A DNA stretch of 44,269 nt, taken from Candidatus Wallbacteria bacterium. GTDB lineage: Bacteria; Muiribacteriota; UBA6191; JACPRK01. The notes below the pieces were generated by a model that was given only the letters and a program-made list of their open reading frames with translations, made no database searches and was not told the DNA's origin. The stretch lies in assembly GCA_016190005.1 (NCBI GenBank), contig JACPRK010000184.1, forward strand, positions 1-44,269. Direction: 5' to 3'. Position numbers and translations under genes: made by a program. Positions 1 through 7,742 of this stretch are shown here, piece by piece; the stretch's first letter is position 1; each line of letters begins with the position of its first letter.

Positions 1-101
1 ACAGGGAACAGAAAACAGGCAACAGGGAACGGAAAAACCCTGTCCTGGTCAAGTCATTTCCCATTGCCTGTTCCCGGTCCCCGGTTGCCTGTTCCCTGTT
101 C
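1..101. repeat. Heptad repeats in two inverted arms at the left window edge
   Basis: Bases 1-35 are a run of 7-bp units (acaggga, acagaaa, acaggca, acaggga, acggaaa). Bases 65-101 are the reverse-complement type (tgcctgt, tcccggt, ccccggt, tgcctgt, tccctgt). The arms can pair across a spacer of about 29 bases. The first 17 bases of the window are identical to the last 17. No gene is seen in 1-240. Confidence 0.85.
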
Positions 102-132
102 GTTTTTCCGAGGACTCCCGGGCGGATCGTAA

Positions 133-151
133 TTCTCCGACACGCTCCTAG
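133..151 (-). repeat. 19-bp box, inverted copy of the one at 44193-44211
   Basis: Read on the minus strand this is ctaggagcgtgtcggagaa, identical to 44193-44211 on plus. In both places the box is followed after about 30 bp by heptads of the aacaggg type, so box plus heptads looks like one composite interspersed repeat. Confidence 0.75.
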
Positions 152-240
152 TCTCGAGGCTCCGAAAAGCTGCAGAAAAACGGGGGGCAGGGGGCGTGGG
201 GGCGAAGCTCCCACTTGGAGAGCTCAGTACAAAATGCGAC

Positions 241-1476
241 TCAGGCCATGGGCGACGCCTCGGCCTCTGCCTTCTCGAGGTGCCGGACCCAGGCCGGGGG
301 GAGATAGCAGCAGAGGGGTTCGGCTTCCATGAGGTTGTGGGTGGTGGCGTAGGCTCGTGCTCTGGAGCCGCCGCAGACGTTGCGGAACTCGCACATACCG
401 CACTTGCCGAGGAGCTGGTCGTAGTCCCGCAGCCGCTTGAAGAGGGGGTCTTCACGGTACGTGGCGACGAGTGAGCGGTGCCGCACGTTGCCGGCCGACA
501 GCGGGAGGAAGCCGGAGGGGTAGATGTCTCCGGTGTGGGAGACGAACACCAGGCCGTTGCCGTCGTTGACGGCGCGAGGTGCGCGCGCGATGCCGTCGGG
601 CCGGGCCGCGTCTTCGCCTCGCAGAGATCCTAGGGGCGGCTGCAGTTGTGGCGCCTGGCCCCCGGCGCGGGATTCTCGTACGCGCTGCTGCAGCACGAAC
701 CTGCGGTAGTGGGGGGCCGCGGTCGACTTGATGTCGAAGGGCGCGTACTTCGCCCACTCATACATCTTGGCGAAGACGCGTTCGAAGTCGAGGGCGTTGA
801 CCTGCTGGTCGACCGAGTCGACGCCGCCGGAAAGCGCCTCGTCGGCCGCGTCCTTTGGTTTGCTCCTGCCGATCGGGACGAGGAAGAAGACCGACCAGAG
901 CGAAACGCCCAGGCTCTGGACCAGGTCGAAGATGGCGTCGAGGTCGCCCAGGGTGTGGCGGGAAACGGTCGTGTTGACCTGCGTGGAGAGGCCGATCTGG
1001 CGCGCTTGCTCCAGCATCTTGACGGACCAGTAGAAGCTCCCCGGGACCTGGCGGAATGCGTCGTGTCTGCTGGCCGAGCTTCCGTCGAGGCTGACGGCCA
1101 GCCGCTTCAGGCCGCTGTCCTTGGCGTGAGCGATGGCCGCGGGGGTCATCAACGGGGTTCCGGACGGCGTCATGGTCATCCGGAGACCCAGATCGGCGCC
1201 ATGACGGATGACGCCGAAAATGTCGGGCCGCTTGAGCGGGTCGCCGCCGGTGAGGACGACGACGGGCTCCCCGAACCTGGCGATCTCCTCCATCAGCAGG
1301 ATCGCCTCGACGGTCGACAGCTCGTTGGGGTTGCGGAAGGGCTGGGCCTCGGCGCGGCAATGCACGCACGCCAGATCGCAGGCGCGGGTGGTCTCCCAGA
1401 TGACGAGGTATGGGCAGCGATTGAAGTCTGCGGCGTAACGTTCGTGTCCAGGTTGACCGGGCAAGGGTGTGGGCAT
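241..1476 (-). CDS. Radical SAM / SPASM domain protein
   Basis: A 411-residue radical SAM enzyme. The cluster-binding motif CX3CX2C is at C33, C37 and C40 (TRACDLACVHC), followed by a glycine-rich SAM-binding stretch (LTGGDPLKRPD). The C-terminus has a SPASM-like auxiliary cluster region with C359, C362, C368 and C389/C390 (KCGMCEFRNVCGG). The length and the opening (NRCPYLVIWETTRACDLAC) resemble the SPASM group that includes heme-biosynthesis-like and peptide-modifying enzymes; the TIGR04053-type family is my best guess. The substrate is not known, and no short precursor peptide gene is visible beside it. The ATG is chosen because AGGAGA lies 7 bases upstream. It is downstream of a TetR regulator in the same orientation with a gap of about 124 bp, in which I see nothing else, so co-transcription is possible but not shown. 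Confidence 0.9.
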   Translation of the reverse strand: MPTPLPGQPGHERYAADFNRCPYLVIWETTRACDLACVHCRAEAQPFRNPNELSTVEAILLMEEIARFGEPVVVLTGGDPLKRPDIFGVIRHGADLGLRMTMTPSGTPLMTPAAIAHAKDSGLKRLAVSLDGSSASRHDAFRQVPGSFYWSVKMLEQARQIGLSTQVNTTVSRHTLGDLDAIFDLVQSLGVSLWSVFFLVPIGRSKPKDAADEALSGGVDSVDQQVNALDFERVFAKMYEWAKYAPFDIKSTAAPHYRRFVLQQRVRESRAGGQAPQLQPPLGSLRGEDAARPDGIARAPRAVNDGNGLVFVSHTGDIYPSGFLPLSAGNVRHRSLVATYREDPLFKRLRDYDQLLGKCGMCEFRNVCGGSRARAYATTHNLMEAEPLCCYLPPAWVRHLEKAEAEASPMA

Positions 1477-1600
1477 TGGACTCTCCTGTCGGAGGAGGCG
1501 TGCCGCAAGTTACGGACCAGCCATGAAAATCAGCGACGGCCGGCGGCAAATGCGGCGGCACCGGCTCTTCCTACCCGCTTTCCAGGGGTGACGGTCTGGT

Positions 1601-2254
1601 TCAGGGGCCGGCGGGAACTCGAGCGGCGTCGACGACGGCCCGGGCGGTCCGCTGAGCCAGTGCGACCACATCGGACCGGGACAGCTTGACCGCTCCGGCG
1701 CGGCTGCCGCCGATCAGGCGGCTCAGTAGTCCCACGATCATGAGCACGACGGCGAAGGGGTCCGAGACTCGGACGGATTCCTGTTCGGCCAGGGTGCGGA
1801 GCACGGAAAGGAAGTGTTCGCGGGGAAGCCGGACCTGGGGGCCCGCACGGAGGCCTGCGGTCTCGTGAAGCTCCAGGATCAGCCGGAAGCTCTCCGCTTC
1901 TCGGAAGCCGAAGTCGAGGAAGCCCGCCACGAGGCCGTCGAGCTGTTCCCAGGCACCTCGGGTCTCATCCAGGCTATGCGCCAGCCAGCCGTGCAGACGA
2001 GAGGCTTCGTAGGAGAACAGCTCGGCGATCAGCGCTTCCTTCGAATCGAAATGGCGGTAGAGCGCGCCCTCCGTCACGCCCACTTCACGGGCCAGATCCC
2101 GCATCGACGTTGCCTTGACACCCGTTGCGGAGACGAGTCGCTTGGCGGCCGCGAGGATGGAATCCCGGCGCGAGGCTCCGGACTGGGTGCGGCGTCTGGG
2201 GGGCGTCATGAGAGGCTGGAAAAGGTCACGTGCGTCGAGGACGGGGCGGGTCAC
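1601..2254 (-). CDS. TetR/AcrR family transcriptional regulator
   Basis: A 217-residue TetR-type repressor. The N-terminal helix-turn-helix is clear at about residues 30-80 (SILAAAKRLV, then SMRDLAREVGVTEGALYRHF, then DSKEALIAELF). The C-terminal half is all-helical and would bind a ligand and form the dimer, as is usual for the family. The start is uncertain: the GTG at 2254 gives the longest frame, an ATG at 2209 begins 15 residues later just before the basic stretch, and neither has a good ribosome site. It sits 37 bp after the kinase gene and upstream of the radical SAM gene, all on minus, so it may control either. No operator palindrome was identified. Confidence 0.9.
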   Translation of the reverse strand: MTRPVLDARDLFQPLMTPPRRRTQSGASRRDSILAAAKRLVSATGVKATSMRDLAREVGVTEGALYRHFDSKEALIAELFSYEASRLHGWLAHSLDETRGAWEQLDGLVAGFLDFGFREAESFRLILELHETAGLRAGPQVRLPREHFLSVLRTLAEQESVRVSDPFAVVLMIVGLLSRLIGGSRAGAVKLSRSDVVALAQRTARAVVDAARVPAGP

Positions 2255-2291
2255 CGATTACCGCAAGGCCTATGCCGGATGCGATTCGGGA

Positions 2292-4523
2292 TCAGGGAAG
2301 TCTTGCTACGCGGACCTCCTCGGCGGAGTTGGACCAGGCGATCCAGGCGTCGCCGGGTGGGCCCGCGACGACGCAGGCGTGAACGGACGATTTCCCCATT
2401 GTGTCGAGAGCGCGCGGCTTGGTCCAGTTGCGGCCTCCGTCGCGGCTGGTGACCCAGACCAGCTCCTCGCGGTAGCTGACCCACCAGACGCACCAGACTC
2501 GGTTGTCCCAGGCGGTCACCACCGATCGGCCGTCTTTGCAGTAGGGATAGAGCAAGGGGCCGTGCTGACGGAATTGCGTTCCTCCGTCGGTGCTCAGAGC
2601 CAGAACAAGCGGTTTTGCCGCCACCCGGTCTTCCGCCCAGAACAGGTAAAGGAGCTGCCCGGCGACCGCTGCTGCGGCGGAGTGGCGATCGAAGCCGGCG
2701 GATTCGGCAATCAGGGGGCCGGGCGTGGACCATTCCTGTTCGGGGCCGGCGGAGCGTGAGATGACCAGGTGGCGCGAGTCGGAGGCCGGATCGTTGTGAG
2801 TCCAGACGAGCGCTGCGGGTCCGGACGCCGGCAGGAGCGCGGCCAGCCGGGACGGGGGGCGCCTTCCGGGGAGCGCCGCAGGTGTCGTCCAGAGCGTGCC
2901 GTCGGCGGAGCTCCAGGTGACGGTCGGAAACTCGCCTCGGGGGCCGTCCCAGGCCGCCAGGAGCGGAAAGGCGTGGCTTCGACCTGGGCGCGCCTGGATG
3001 AGCAGGCGCGATTCGAAGCCGGAGGCTCGCCCCAGGGGGCGTGGAGAGGTCCACTCCTGGCAGCTCGACGCGGAGGAAACCACATACACCCAGGGCCTCC
3101 CGTCGCTGCCCTCGCGGGTGAAGAGCAGGTGGACACGGTCGCCGGTGGCGACCATGGCCAGCTCGGTGGCCGGACTGGCGGCGAGCTTCGAGCTGGCACA
3201 CGGCTCTTCCCAGCTGGCACCGGGGGAAGCTGCGCGGCGCACGAGGATCTTCCCGTCCGGGCGCACCCAGGCCACGACAAGCGCGGTTCCCGGCCGGGCC
3301 AGGACCACGCGCCGGCCCTGCTCGCCCCCCCCGGTCAGCCGCACGGGCTCCTCGGGGACTGATTTCTGTGCAGGAGGCGTCGCGGCCCCCTTGCTGCCAG
3401 CGGCAGGCGTCCTCGAAGGGGGCTTGAGAACAGTCGATTGAAGGGCGGCGGCTGCGGGGGGTGGGGTTCGGCCCTCCCGCATCCAGACGCCGGTAAGTCC
3501 ACCGCCCAGTCCAGCCAGAGCCAGTACGGCCAAGGGGAGCCAGCGGCGGCTGCTGGTCGGAGTGGCGAGCTGCGTCGTGGAGGGGGAGGCCGTCTGCTGG
3601 AGGCTGGACAGGGATCGCGCCGGGAGCCGTCCGGCGGAGGCAGAGCCGGCTCTGGCGGCGGACTCGCGAGGCGGGCGCGCCGCGCGCACCAGAGCCCGGT
3701 GGAGGTCCTTGGCCGTCTGGAACCGTTCCTGAGGGCTCAGCTTCACGCACTGGTCCACCACCGACGCTATCGCATCGGGCACGGCGGGCACGGCTTCCTT
3801 CAGCGGCCTGAGCTGCGCCGTCATCCGCGCGGCCAGCAAGGTCGAGCCTGGTATCTGGTTGAACGGCACTCTTCCCGTCGCGTACTCCCACATTGCCGAG
3901 CCCAGGCCGTAGATGTCGCAGAGCGCGTCCGGCGGCGTTCCCATCACCTGCTCCGGCGCCATGTAGTGGCCGGTGCCCATGATGGTCCCCTCCTGAGTGA
4001 GCTTGTCGTCGCTGGCCATCCAGATCAGGCCGAAGTCGGTGAGAACTGCGCCTCGCTCTGCGATGCCCGAGAAAATGTTGGCGGGCTTGATGTCGCGGTG
4101 TACGATGCCCGCGGCGTGGACCGCGGCAAGCGCATCGGCGAGCGGAGTGAAAAGCTCCAGAAACTCCTTAGGGTCGAACGGGGGCGGAGAGACCGCGGCG
4201 GACTCTTCCAGCGCGTCGGTGCGCTTGTCGAGTGGCTTGCCCTCGAGGAACTCCATGACGTAGTAGAGCAACCCCCAGTCCTCCCCGACGTCGAAGATGC
4301 GAACGACGTTGGGATGGCTGACTCGCCCCAGCGTGAGCGCCTCGCGCTTGAAGCGCTCCTCGAAGGTTGGGACCAATTTCAGCCGTTTCGGCAGGACCTT
4401 GATCGCGACCTCGCGCTTGAGCTTGGGGTCGAAGCCGCGCAGCACGACTCCCATCCCGCCCGCCCCGAGCGAACCCGTCACTTCGTAGCGTCCGAATGCT
4501 GGGGGCAGCTTGTCGTCTGCCAT
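2292..4523 (-). CDS. Membrane Ser/Thr protein kinase with sialidase-like C-terminal domain
   Basis: A 743-residue eukaryote-like (PknB-type) kinase. The glycine loop is at residues 20-25 (GAGGMG), the ATP-binding lysine at K42 (VAIK), the catalytic loop HRDIKPAN with D144, the DFG at 163-165, then APEQ. A Pro/Ala/Ser-rich linker leads to one membrane helix near residues 325-346. The remaining roughly 390 residues, predicted outside, carry BNR/Asp-box-like turns (STDGGTQF, SRDGGRNW), suggesting a sialidase-type beta-propeller used as a sensor or binding module; no sialidase catalytic set was recognised. There is no Shine-Dalgarno site before the ATG. Instead tagact ends 6 bases upstream, the spacing of a leaderless -10 box. 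A heptad repeat arm (4563-4604) lies just upstream. Confidence 0.93.
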   Translation of the reverse strand: MADDKLPPAFGRYEVTGSLGAGGMGVVLRGFDPKLKREVAIKVLPKRLKLVPTFEERFKREALTLGRVSHPNVVRIFDVGEDWGLLYYVMEFLEGKPLDKRTDALEESAAVSPPPFDPKEFLELFTPLADALAAVHAAGIVHRDIKPANIFSGIAERGAVLTDFGLIWMASDDKLTQEGTIMGTGHYMAPEQVMGTPPDALCDIYGLGSAMWEYATGRVPFNQIPGSTLLAARMTAQLRPLKEAVPAVPDAIASVVDQCVKLSPQERFQTAKDLHRALVRAARPPRESAARAGSASAGRLPARSLSSLQQTASPSTTQLATPTSSRRWLPLAVLALAGLGGGLTGVWMREGRTPPPAAAALQSTVLKPPSRTPAAGSKGAATPPAQKSVPEEPVRLTGGGEQGRRVVLARPGTALVVAWVRPDGKILVRRAASPGASWEEPCASSKLAASPATELAMVATGDRVHLLFTREGSDGRPWVYVVSSASSCQEWTSPRPLGRASGFESRLLIQARPGRSHAFPLLAAWDGPRGEFPTVTWSSADGTLWTTPAALPGRRPPSRLAALLPASGPAALVWTHNDPASDSRHLVISRSAGPEQEWSTPGPLIAESAGFDRHSAAAAVAGQLLYLFWAEDRVAAKPLVLALSTDGGTQFRQHGPLLYPYCKDGRSVVTAWDNRVWCVWWVSYREELVWVTSRDGGRNWTKPRALDTMGKSSVHACVVAGPPGDAWIAWSNSAEEVRVARLP

Positions 4524-4529
4524 GGAGGA

Positions 4530-4535
4530 AGTCTA
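4530..4535 (-). promoter_or_regulatory. Candidate -10 box for leaderless kinase transcript
   Basis: Reads tagact on the minus strand, with exactly 6 bases before the ATG of the kinase. It fits the TANNNT pattern of leaderless genes in high-GC bacteria, and no ribosome site is present. No -35 box was recognised. Confidence 0.35.
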
Positions 4536-4562
4536 GAAGGTGGGAGGTCGAAGATGGAAGGG

Positions 4563-4789
4563 AGTAGACAGTAGTCAGTAGACAGTAGTCAGTAGACAGT
4601 AGGGTCGGGCGGGGCTAGGTACTCGCCCGACCGACTCGATGGCGTCGCAACGGACTGAGGCGCGACTTCCACTGGCCACGTCCATTGCCGCAGAGCATCG
4701 GTTCTCGGCAACATGAGAACTCATCCCGGAGCGGAGATACGGGGCCCCCCAGTTCCTACTGACTACTGACTACTGTCTACTGGCTACTC
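4563..4789. repeat. Inverted heptad arms flanking a 150-bp spacer
   Basis: Left arm 4563-4604 is six 7-bp units (agtagac and agtagtc alternating, then agtaggg). Right arm 4755-4789 is the inverted type (cctactg, actactg, actactg, tctactg, gctactc). The right arm contains the TAG stop (4784-4786) of the exported protein gene. The spacer begins with a small hairpin (gtcgggcg / cgcccgac, about 4604-4632) and codes for nothing visible. This element fills the whole 260-bp gap between the two genes. Confidence 0.85.
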
Positions 4790-5860
4790 TTCAGCGGCCA
4801 CGGACGGCAGGCTCAAGCCCCCGTGCTGTAGCTCGAACGTCATGAAGGGGTCGTAGGTCTTCACGTTCTCGCCCTTGAAGTCGGCGGCCCGGCCACGGAT
4901 GCGGAACAGGTCGCCCTCGATCTCGCGCTTGGTCCGCTCGTGCTCGCTCAGCGGCTGCATCAGCTGCTCGTAGGATTGATCCATGTCGCGCTGAGCGCCG
5001 GGGCCCTGCCGGACATTGACGACCGGGGCAGTAATGGCTGTCTCCTTGACCTCTCCGGATTCGGTCTTGGTGCCCGCTGGCGGCGGTAGCTGGATTCCGC
5101 GGTTGGCCATGTAGCTCTTCAGCATGTCCATGTCGAGCCGGATGGGGGCCGGCTCGCCGTCCTTGTCGATGTAGCCCAGGCCGTAAACATCCTGCCCGGC
5201 CGCCAGGTCGCGCATCTTGGCGATCTCCTCGGCGATTGCCTTCAGCAACTCCTTCTCGAGCTCTTCCTTCCGCTCCAGGAACCGGTCGACGGTCGTCGGG
5301 TCCGAGTTCGACACCTCGGCGGCGGCCTCCTGGGTTGCCTTGGTGATCTCCAGGAGCTTGGCGATCGCCTCTTCGGAGGGGAAATAGAGCGGCTTGCCTT
5401 CCATCCCCATCTTCGGGTTTGCCATGTTGCGGCGCGATGCTCGGATGTTGCCCGAGTTGTCGAAGGAGGTCGTCGAATTGGCCATCCAGGTGGAGATGTA
5501 GTACAGGTTTGGCTTCTCGTTGCCGTTCTTGATCGCCTTGTTGTAGTTGAGCTCTGCTTCCTCGTGGAGTTCGGGCTTCATCAGGAACTCGGACACCGAG
5601 GCCTGGTAGGTGAGGAAGGCATCGAAGTCGAGGTCGGTGAGTGCGGCGTTGGGCTTGTTGTAGTGCCTTCGGTAGAGCTCCAGGATGGCGGAGCCGGTCG
5701 TTGTGTCGTCCGGGTCGGCCGCCTTGTCGTCGGCGGAGCGAAGGTCCTCGAACTTGACCAGCGCCTCGCCCTTGGCCCAGACGTTCTCGGCGCCGGAGCC
5801 GAGCAGGAGCACGGCAAGAGCGAAGCTGACTACGGACGGGGCGGGCAGGTTCTTGATCAT
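4784..5860 (-). CDS. Exported protein of unknown function
   Basis: A 358-residue protein with a signal peptide (MIKNLPAPSVV, hydrophobic core, probable cleavage after NVWA). The mature part is hydrophilic, with helical, coiled-coil-like segments around residues 180-220 rich in Glu, Lys and Leu (for example RFLERKEELEKELLKAIAEE). I do not recognise a family. The ATG at 5860 is chosen over a start 11 codons upstream because GAGGAGA lies 6-7 bases before it and the signal peptide begins there. It is followed after the stop by a heptad repeat and is preceded, 58 bp upstream, by the end of the TPR metallopeptidase-like gene; the two could be one transcript. The stop codon lies inside the repeat arm. 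Confidence 0.8.
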   Translation of the reverse strand: MIKNLPAPSVVSFALAVLLLGSGAENVWAKGEALVKFEDLRSADDKAADPDDTTTGSAILELYRRHYNKPNAALTDLDFDAFLTYQASVSEFLMKPELHEEAELNYNKAIKNGNEKPNLYYISTWMANSTTSFDNSGNIRASRRNMANPKMGMEGKPLYFPSEEAIAKLLEITKATQEAAAEVSNSDPTTVDRFLERKEELEKELLKAIAEEIAKMRDLAAGQDVYGLGYIDKDGEPAPIRLDMDMLKSYMANRGIQLPPPAGTKTESGEVKETAITAPVVNVRQGPGAQRDMDQSYEQLMQPLSEHERTKREIEGDLFRIRGRAADFKGENVKTYDPFMTFELQHGGLSLPSVAAEE

Positions 5861-5918
5861 CGCGGTCTCCTCAGAAGAGAGGACGAATAGCAATCTCTCC
5901 TGGATAGAATCATGACAT

Positions 5919-7379
5919 CTAATGCGCCAGGTGGAAATCCTCCATCAGCTCGGAGACCCATTTCTTTTGGAAGTCGGCGTAGTCATAGCCGGTGGCGCGC
6001 TTGAGGGCGTCCGCGGGCTCGGTGCCGTCCTTGATGTCGCCCAGCATCTGCGTGAAGGACCACATGCCGCCCATCTCGAGGATGAACTTGGTGGCATAGT
6101 AGGCCTGGGCGTAGCAGAGCTTGGCTTGCTCGCCCGCCAGACCGATGAACGAGCCTTCCAGCGACGACAGGGGCGCGAAGGAGGACCGGAGATTCTTGTT
6201 GCCGAGGACTCGCCGCAGGAGCGGCTTGGCCCAGGGGACCTCGCGCTTCTCCTCGACCTGGGCGATGCCTTCGTTCATCCAGGCCGGAACGCGCCGGCCG
6301 CCGAGCTTCTCGACGACCAGGTGGGTGAACTCGTGCTGCAGGATGCGCTGTAGGGCCTCGTCGGGCACACGCGTCTCGCCCGTGGGAATGCGGATCTTGC
6401 CGTCGTAGACGGCGGCGCTCCAGGTCGGGGCATCGGAGGCCTCCCGGTAGGCACCGCCCGAGGGGTAGATGACGACCTGGACGGTCTCCTCGGGGCGGAA
6501 GCCGAAGTCGCCGGTGACTTCCGCGTAGGCGGCCTCGAGGAGGACCATTAGCTTCTCTTTCAGGTCGCGCTGGGCCGGCGTGTTCTCGAAGAGGACCTCG
6601 AAGTGGGCGTTGGAGGCCGAGGAGTAGTTGGACTGGACGCCGTGCTCCTTGGTATAGCGCGCCAGCAGCGCCGTGATGGCGGGATCGCCCGGGGCCAGCT
6701 CCAGGGCCTTGCCCAGGTAGTGAATTGCCTTTTCCGTGTCGCCGGACTTGTAGCTGGCGACGCCCAGGTTCTCCAGGTCGCGGCGTTTGCCTTTGCCCGC
6801 GGAGACGATCTCCTCGAAGCTCTGGACGGCGTTCGGGAAGTCGCCCATCAGAAGATAGGCGTTCGCGAGGGCCCGAGAGACGAAGTCTCGGTCGCCGCGT
6901 TCCCGGGAGCGGCGAAACATGTCGACAGCTTCCGCGGGTCGCTTGAGCTCCTCGAGGGCCCGGCCGCGGGCGAAGTAGCTCTGGTAGTCGTCAGGATCCA
7001 GGGCGGTCACGTGGTCTCCCAGCGAGAGGATCTCCTCGTAGCGCTTCTGCTTGTAGAGCTCGAGCAGGTGGGAGAGGCCGGCGAGATAGGCGCTCTTCGC
7101 CAGTCGTTTGTCGTGTGGGCGGGCCTGCGAAAGTGGCTCCAGGATGTCGAACGCCTCCCGGTACTTTCGCTGTTTCAGCAGCGCCAGTCCCTCGGCCGTT
7201 CGGCCCCCGGGCGCGGGAGTCGCCGAGATGGCCGAGGTCGGCAGCTGCCCGGGACGGCGTGTGGCCGGCGGCGCCGAGAGCAGGGAGCGAGGGGCGGCCA
7301 GGGCCAGGGCGCCCAGAAGAAACAGGGCGACCGCTCGTAGCGATCGCCCACCCGTAGAGGGTGATTGATGAGACGCCAT
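5919..7379 (-). CDS. Exported TPR protein with peptidase MA-like HExxH domain
   Basis: A 486-residue protein with an N-terminal hydrophobic export segment (VALFLLGALALAAP), TPR repeats at about residues 60-260 (EAFDILEPL, KAIHYLGKALELAPGDP), then a gluzincin-like domain. The zinc motif HEFTH is near residue 348, and the downstream NEGIAQ supplies the third ligand, as in the peptidase MA-like superfamily. Both histidines and both glutamates are present, so activity is possible. Substrate unknown. The ATG at 7379 starts the signal peptide; a longer open frame to 7610 crosses the promoter and low-complexity DNA and is rejected. A strong promoter lies 200 bp upstream. A second protein with the same TPR/HExxH plan is encoded at 14139-17300. 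Confidence 0.85.
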   Translation of the reverse strand: MASHQSPSTGGRSLRAVALFLLGALALAAPRSLLSAPPATRRPGQLPTSAISATPAPGGRTAEGLALLKQRKYREAFDILEPLSQARPHDKRLAKSAYLAGLSHLLELYKQKRYEEILSLGDHVTALDPDDYQSYFARGRALEELKRPAEAVDMFRRSRERGDRDFVSRALANAYLLMGDFPNAVQSFEEIVSAGKGKRRDLENLGVASYKSGDTEKAIHYLGKALELAPGDPAITALLARYTKEHGVQSNYSSASNAHFEVLFENTPAQRDLKEKLMVLLEAAYAEVTGDFGFRPEETVQVVIYPSGGAYREASDAPTWSAAVYDGKIRIPTGETRVPDEALQRILQHEFTHLVVEKLGGRRVPAWMNEGIAQVEEKREVPWAKPLLRRVLGNKNLRSSFAPLSSLEGSFIGLAGEQAKLCYAQAYYATKFILEMGGMWSFTQMLGDIKDGTEPADALKRATGYDYADFQKKWVSELMEDFHLAH

Positions 7380-7582
7380 GATGGAATACGAGGTCTGGCT
7401 CGAAAGGGTTCCCTTCGATCGGGAGCGAGTCGCGAAAGGCCGGAATGCACGAAGGCAACCCGGGGAGCGGGCTGCCTTCGGGACCGGGAAAGGGAGTGAG
7501 GGACGAAAGGGAGGGATGCAGGATAGGGCTCTGGGTGCCGCCTTTCGAGGCGACTCCTCGTTGGTGAGCTTCTTCGCCCTGA

Positions 7583-7610
7583 AGTATAAGGACGTCACGA
7601 GAAGTGTCAA
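7583..7610 (-). promoter_or_regulatory. Sigma-70 type promoter for the TPR metallopeptidase-like gene
   Basis: On the minus strand a perfect ttgaca (7610-7605) is followed after 16 bp by tatact (7588-7583). This is the clearest vegetative promoter in the window. The predicted start near 7576 leaves a leader of about 195 bases before the ATG at 7379. In the 7380-7742 gap I see this promoter, the hairpin at 7682 and an imperfect G-rich stretch near 7480-7530. Confidence 0.65.
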
Positions 7611-7681
7611 GCCGCTATCTTTCCGGACGTCCGGACCGGGACGGAACCGGGACGTGTCGGACGCCGGGGTTGAAGACGAGG

Positions 7682-7712
7682 GGAGCCCCGCCGGTTGAAC
7701 CGGCGGGGCTCC
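7682..7712. terminator. Strong GC hairpin after the beta-propeller gene
   Basis: A perfect 13-bp stem, ggagccccgccgg and its complement, around a 5-base loop (ttgaa). It lies 31 bp past the stop of the beta-propeller gene on minus and upstream of the next promoter. The T-tract is weak (cccctcgtcttc), so it may act as a terminator or as a 3' stabilising hairpin. Confidence 0.65.
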
Positions 7713-7742
7713 TGAGAGGGGTGGGCTAATGCGGCAGGGAGA

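Noticed and set aside
7430-7530. Additional heptad run (gggagtg, agggacg and similar)
   Set aside because: The units are too irregular to count as the same family; it may be a decayed copy.
7380-7610. N-terminal extension of the TPR metallopeptidase-like gene to 7610
   Set aside because: It would cover the ttgaca/tatact promoter and place the signal peptide 80 residues in. The ATG at 7379 gives a normal signal peptide.
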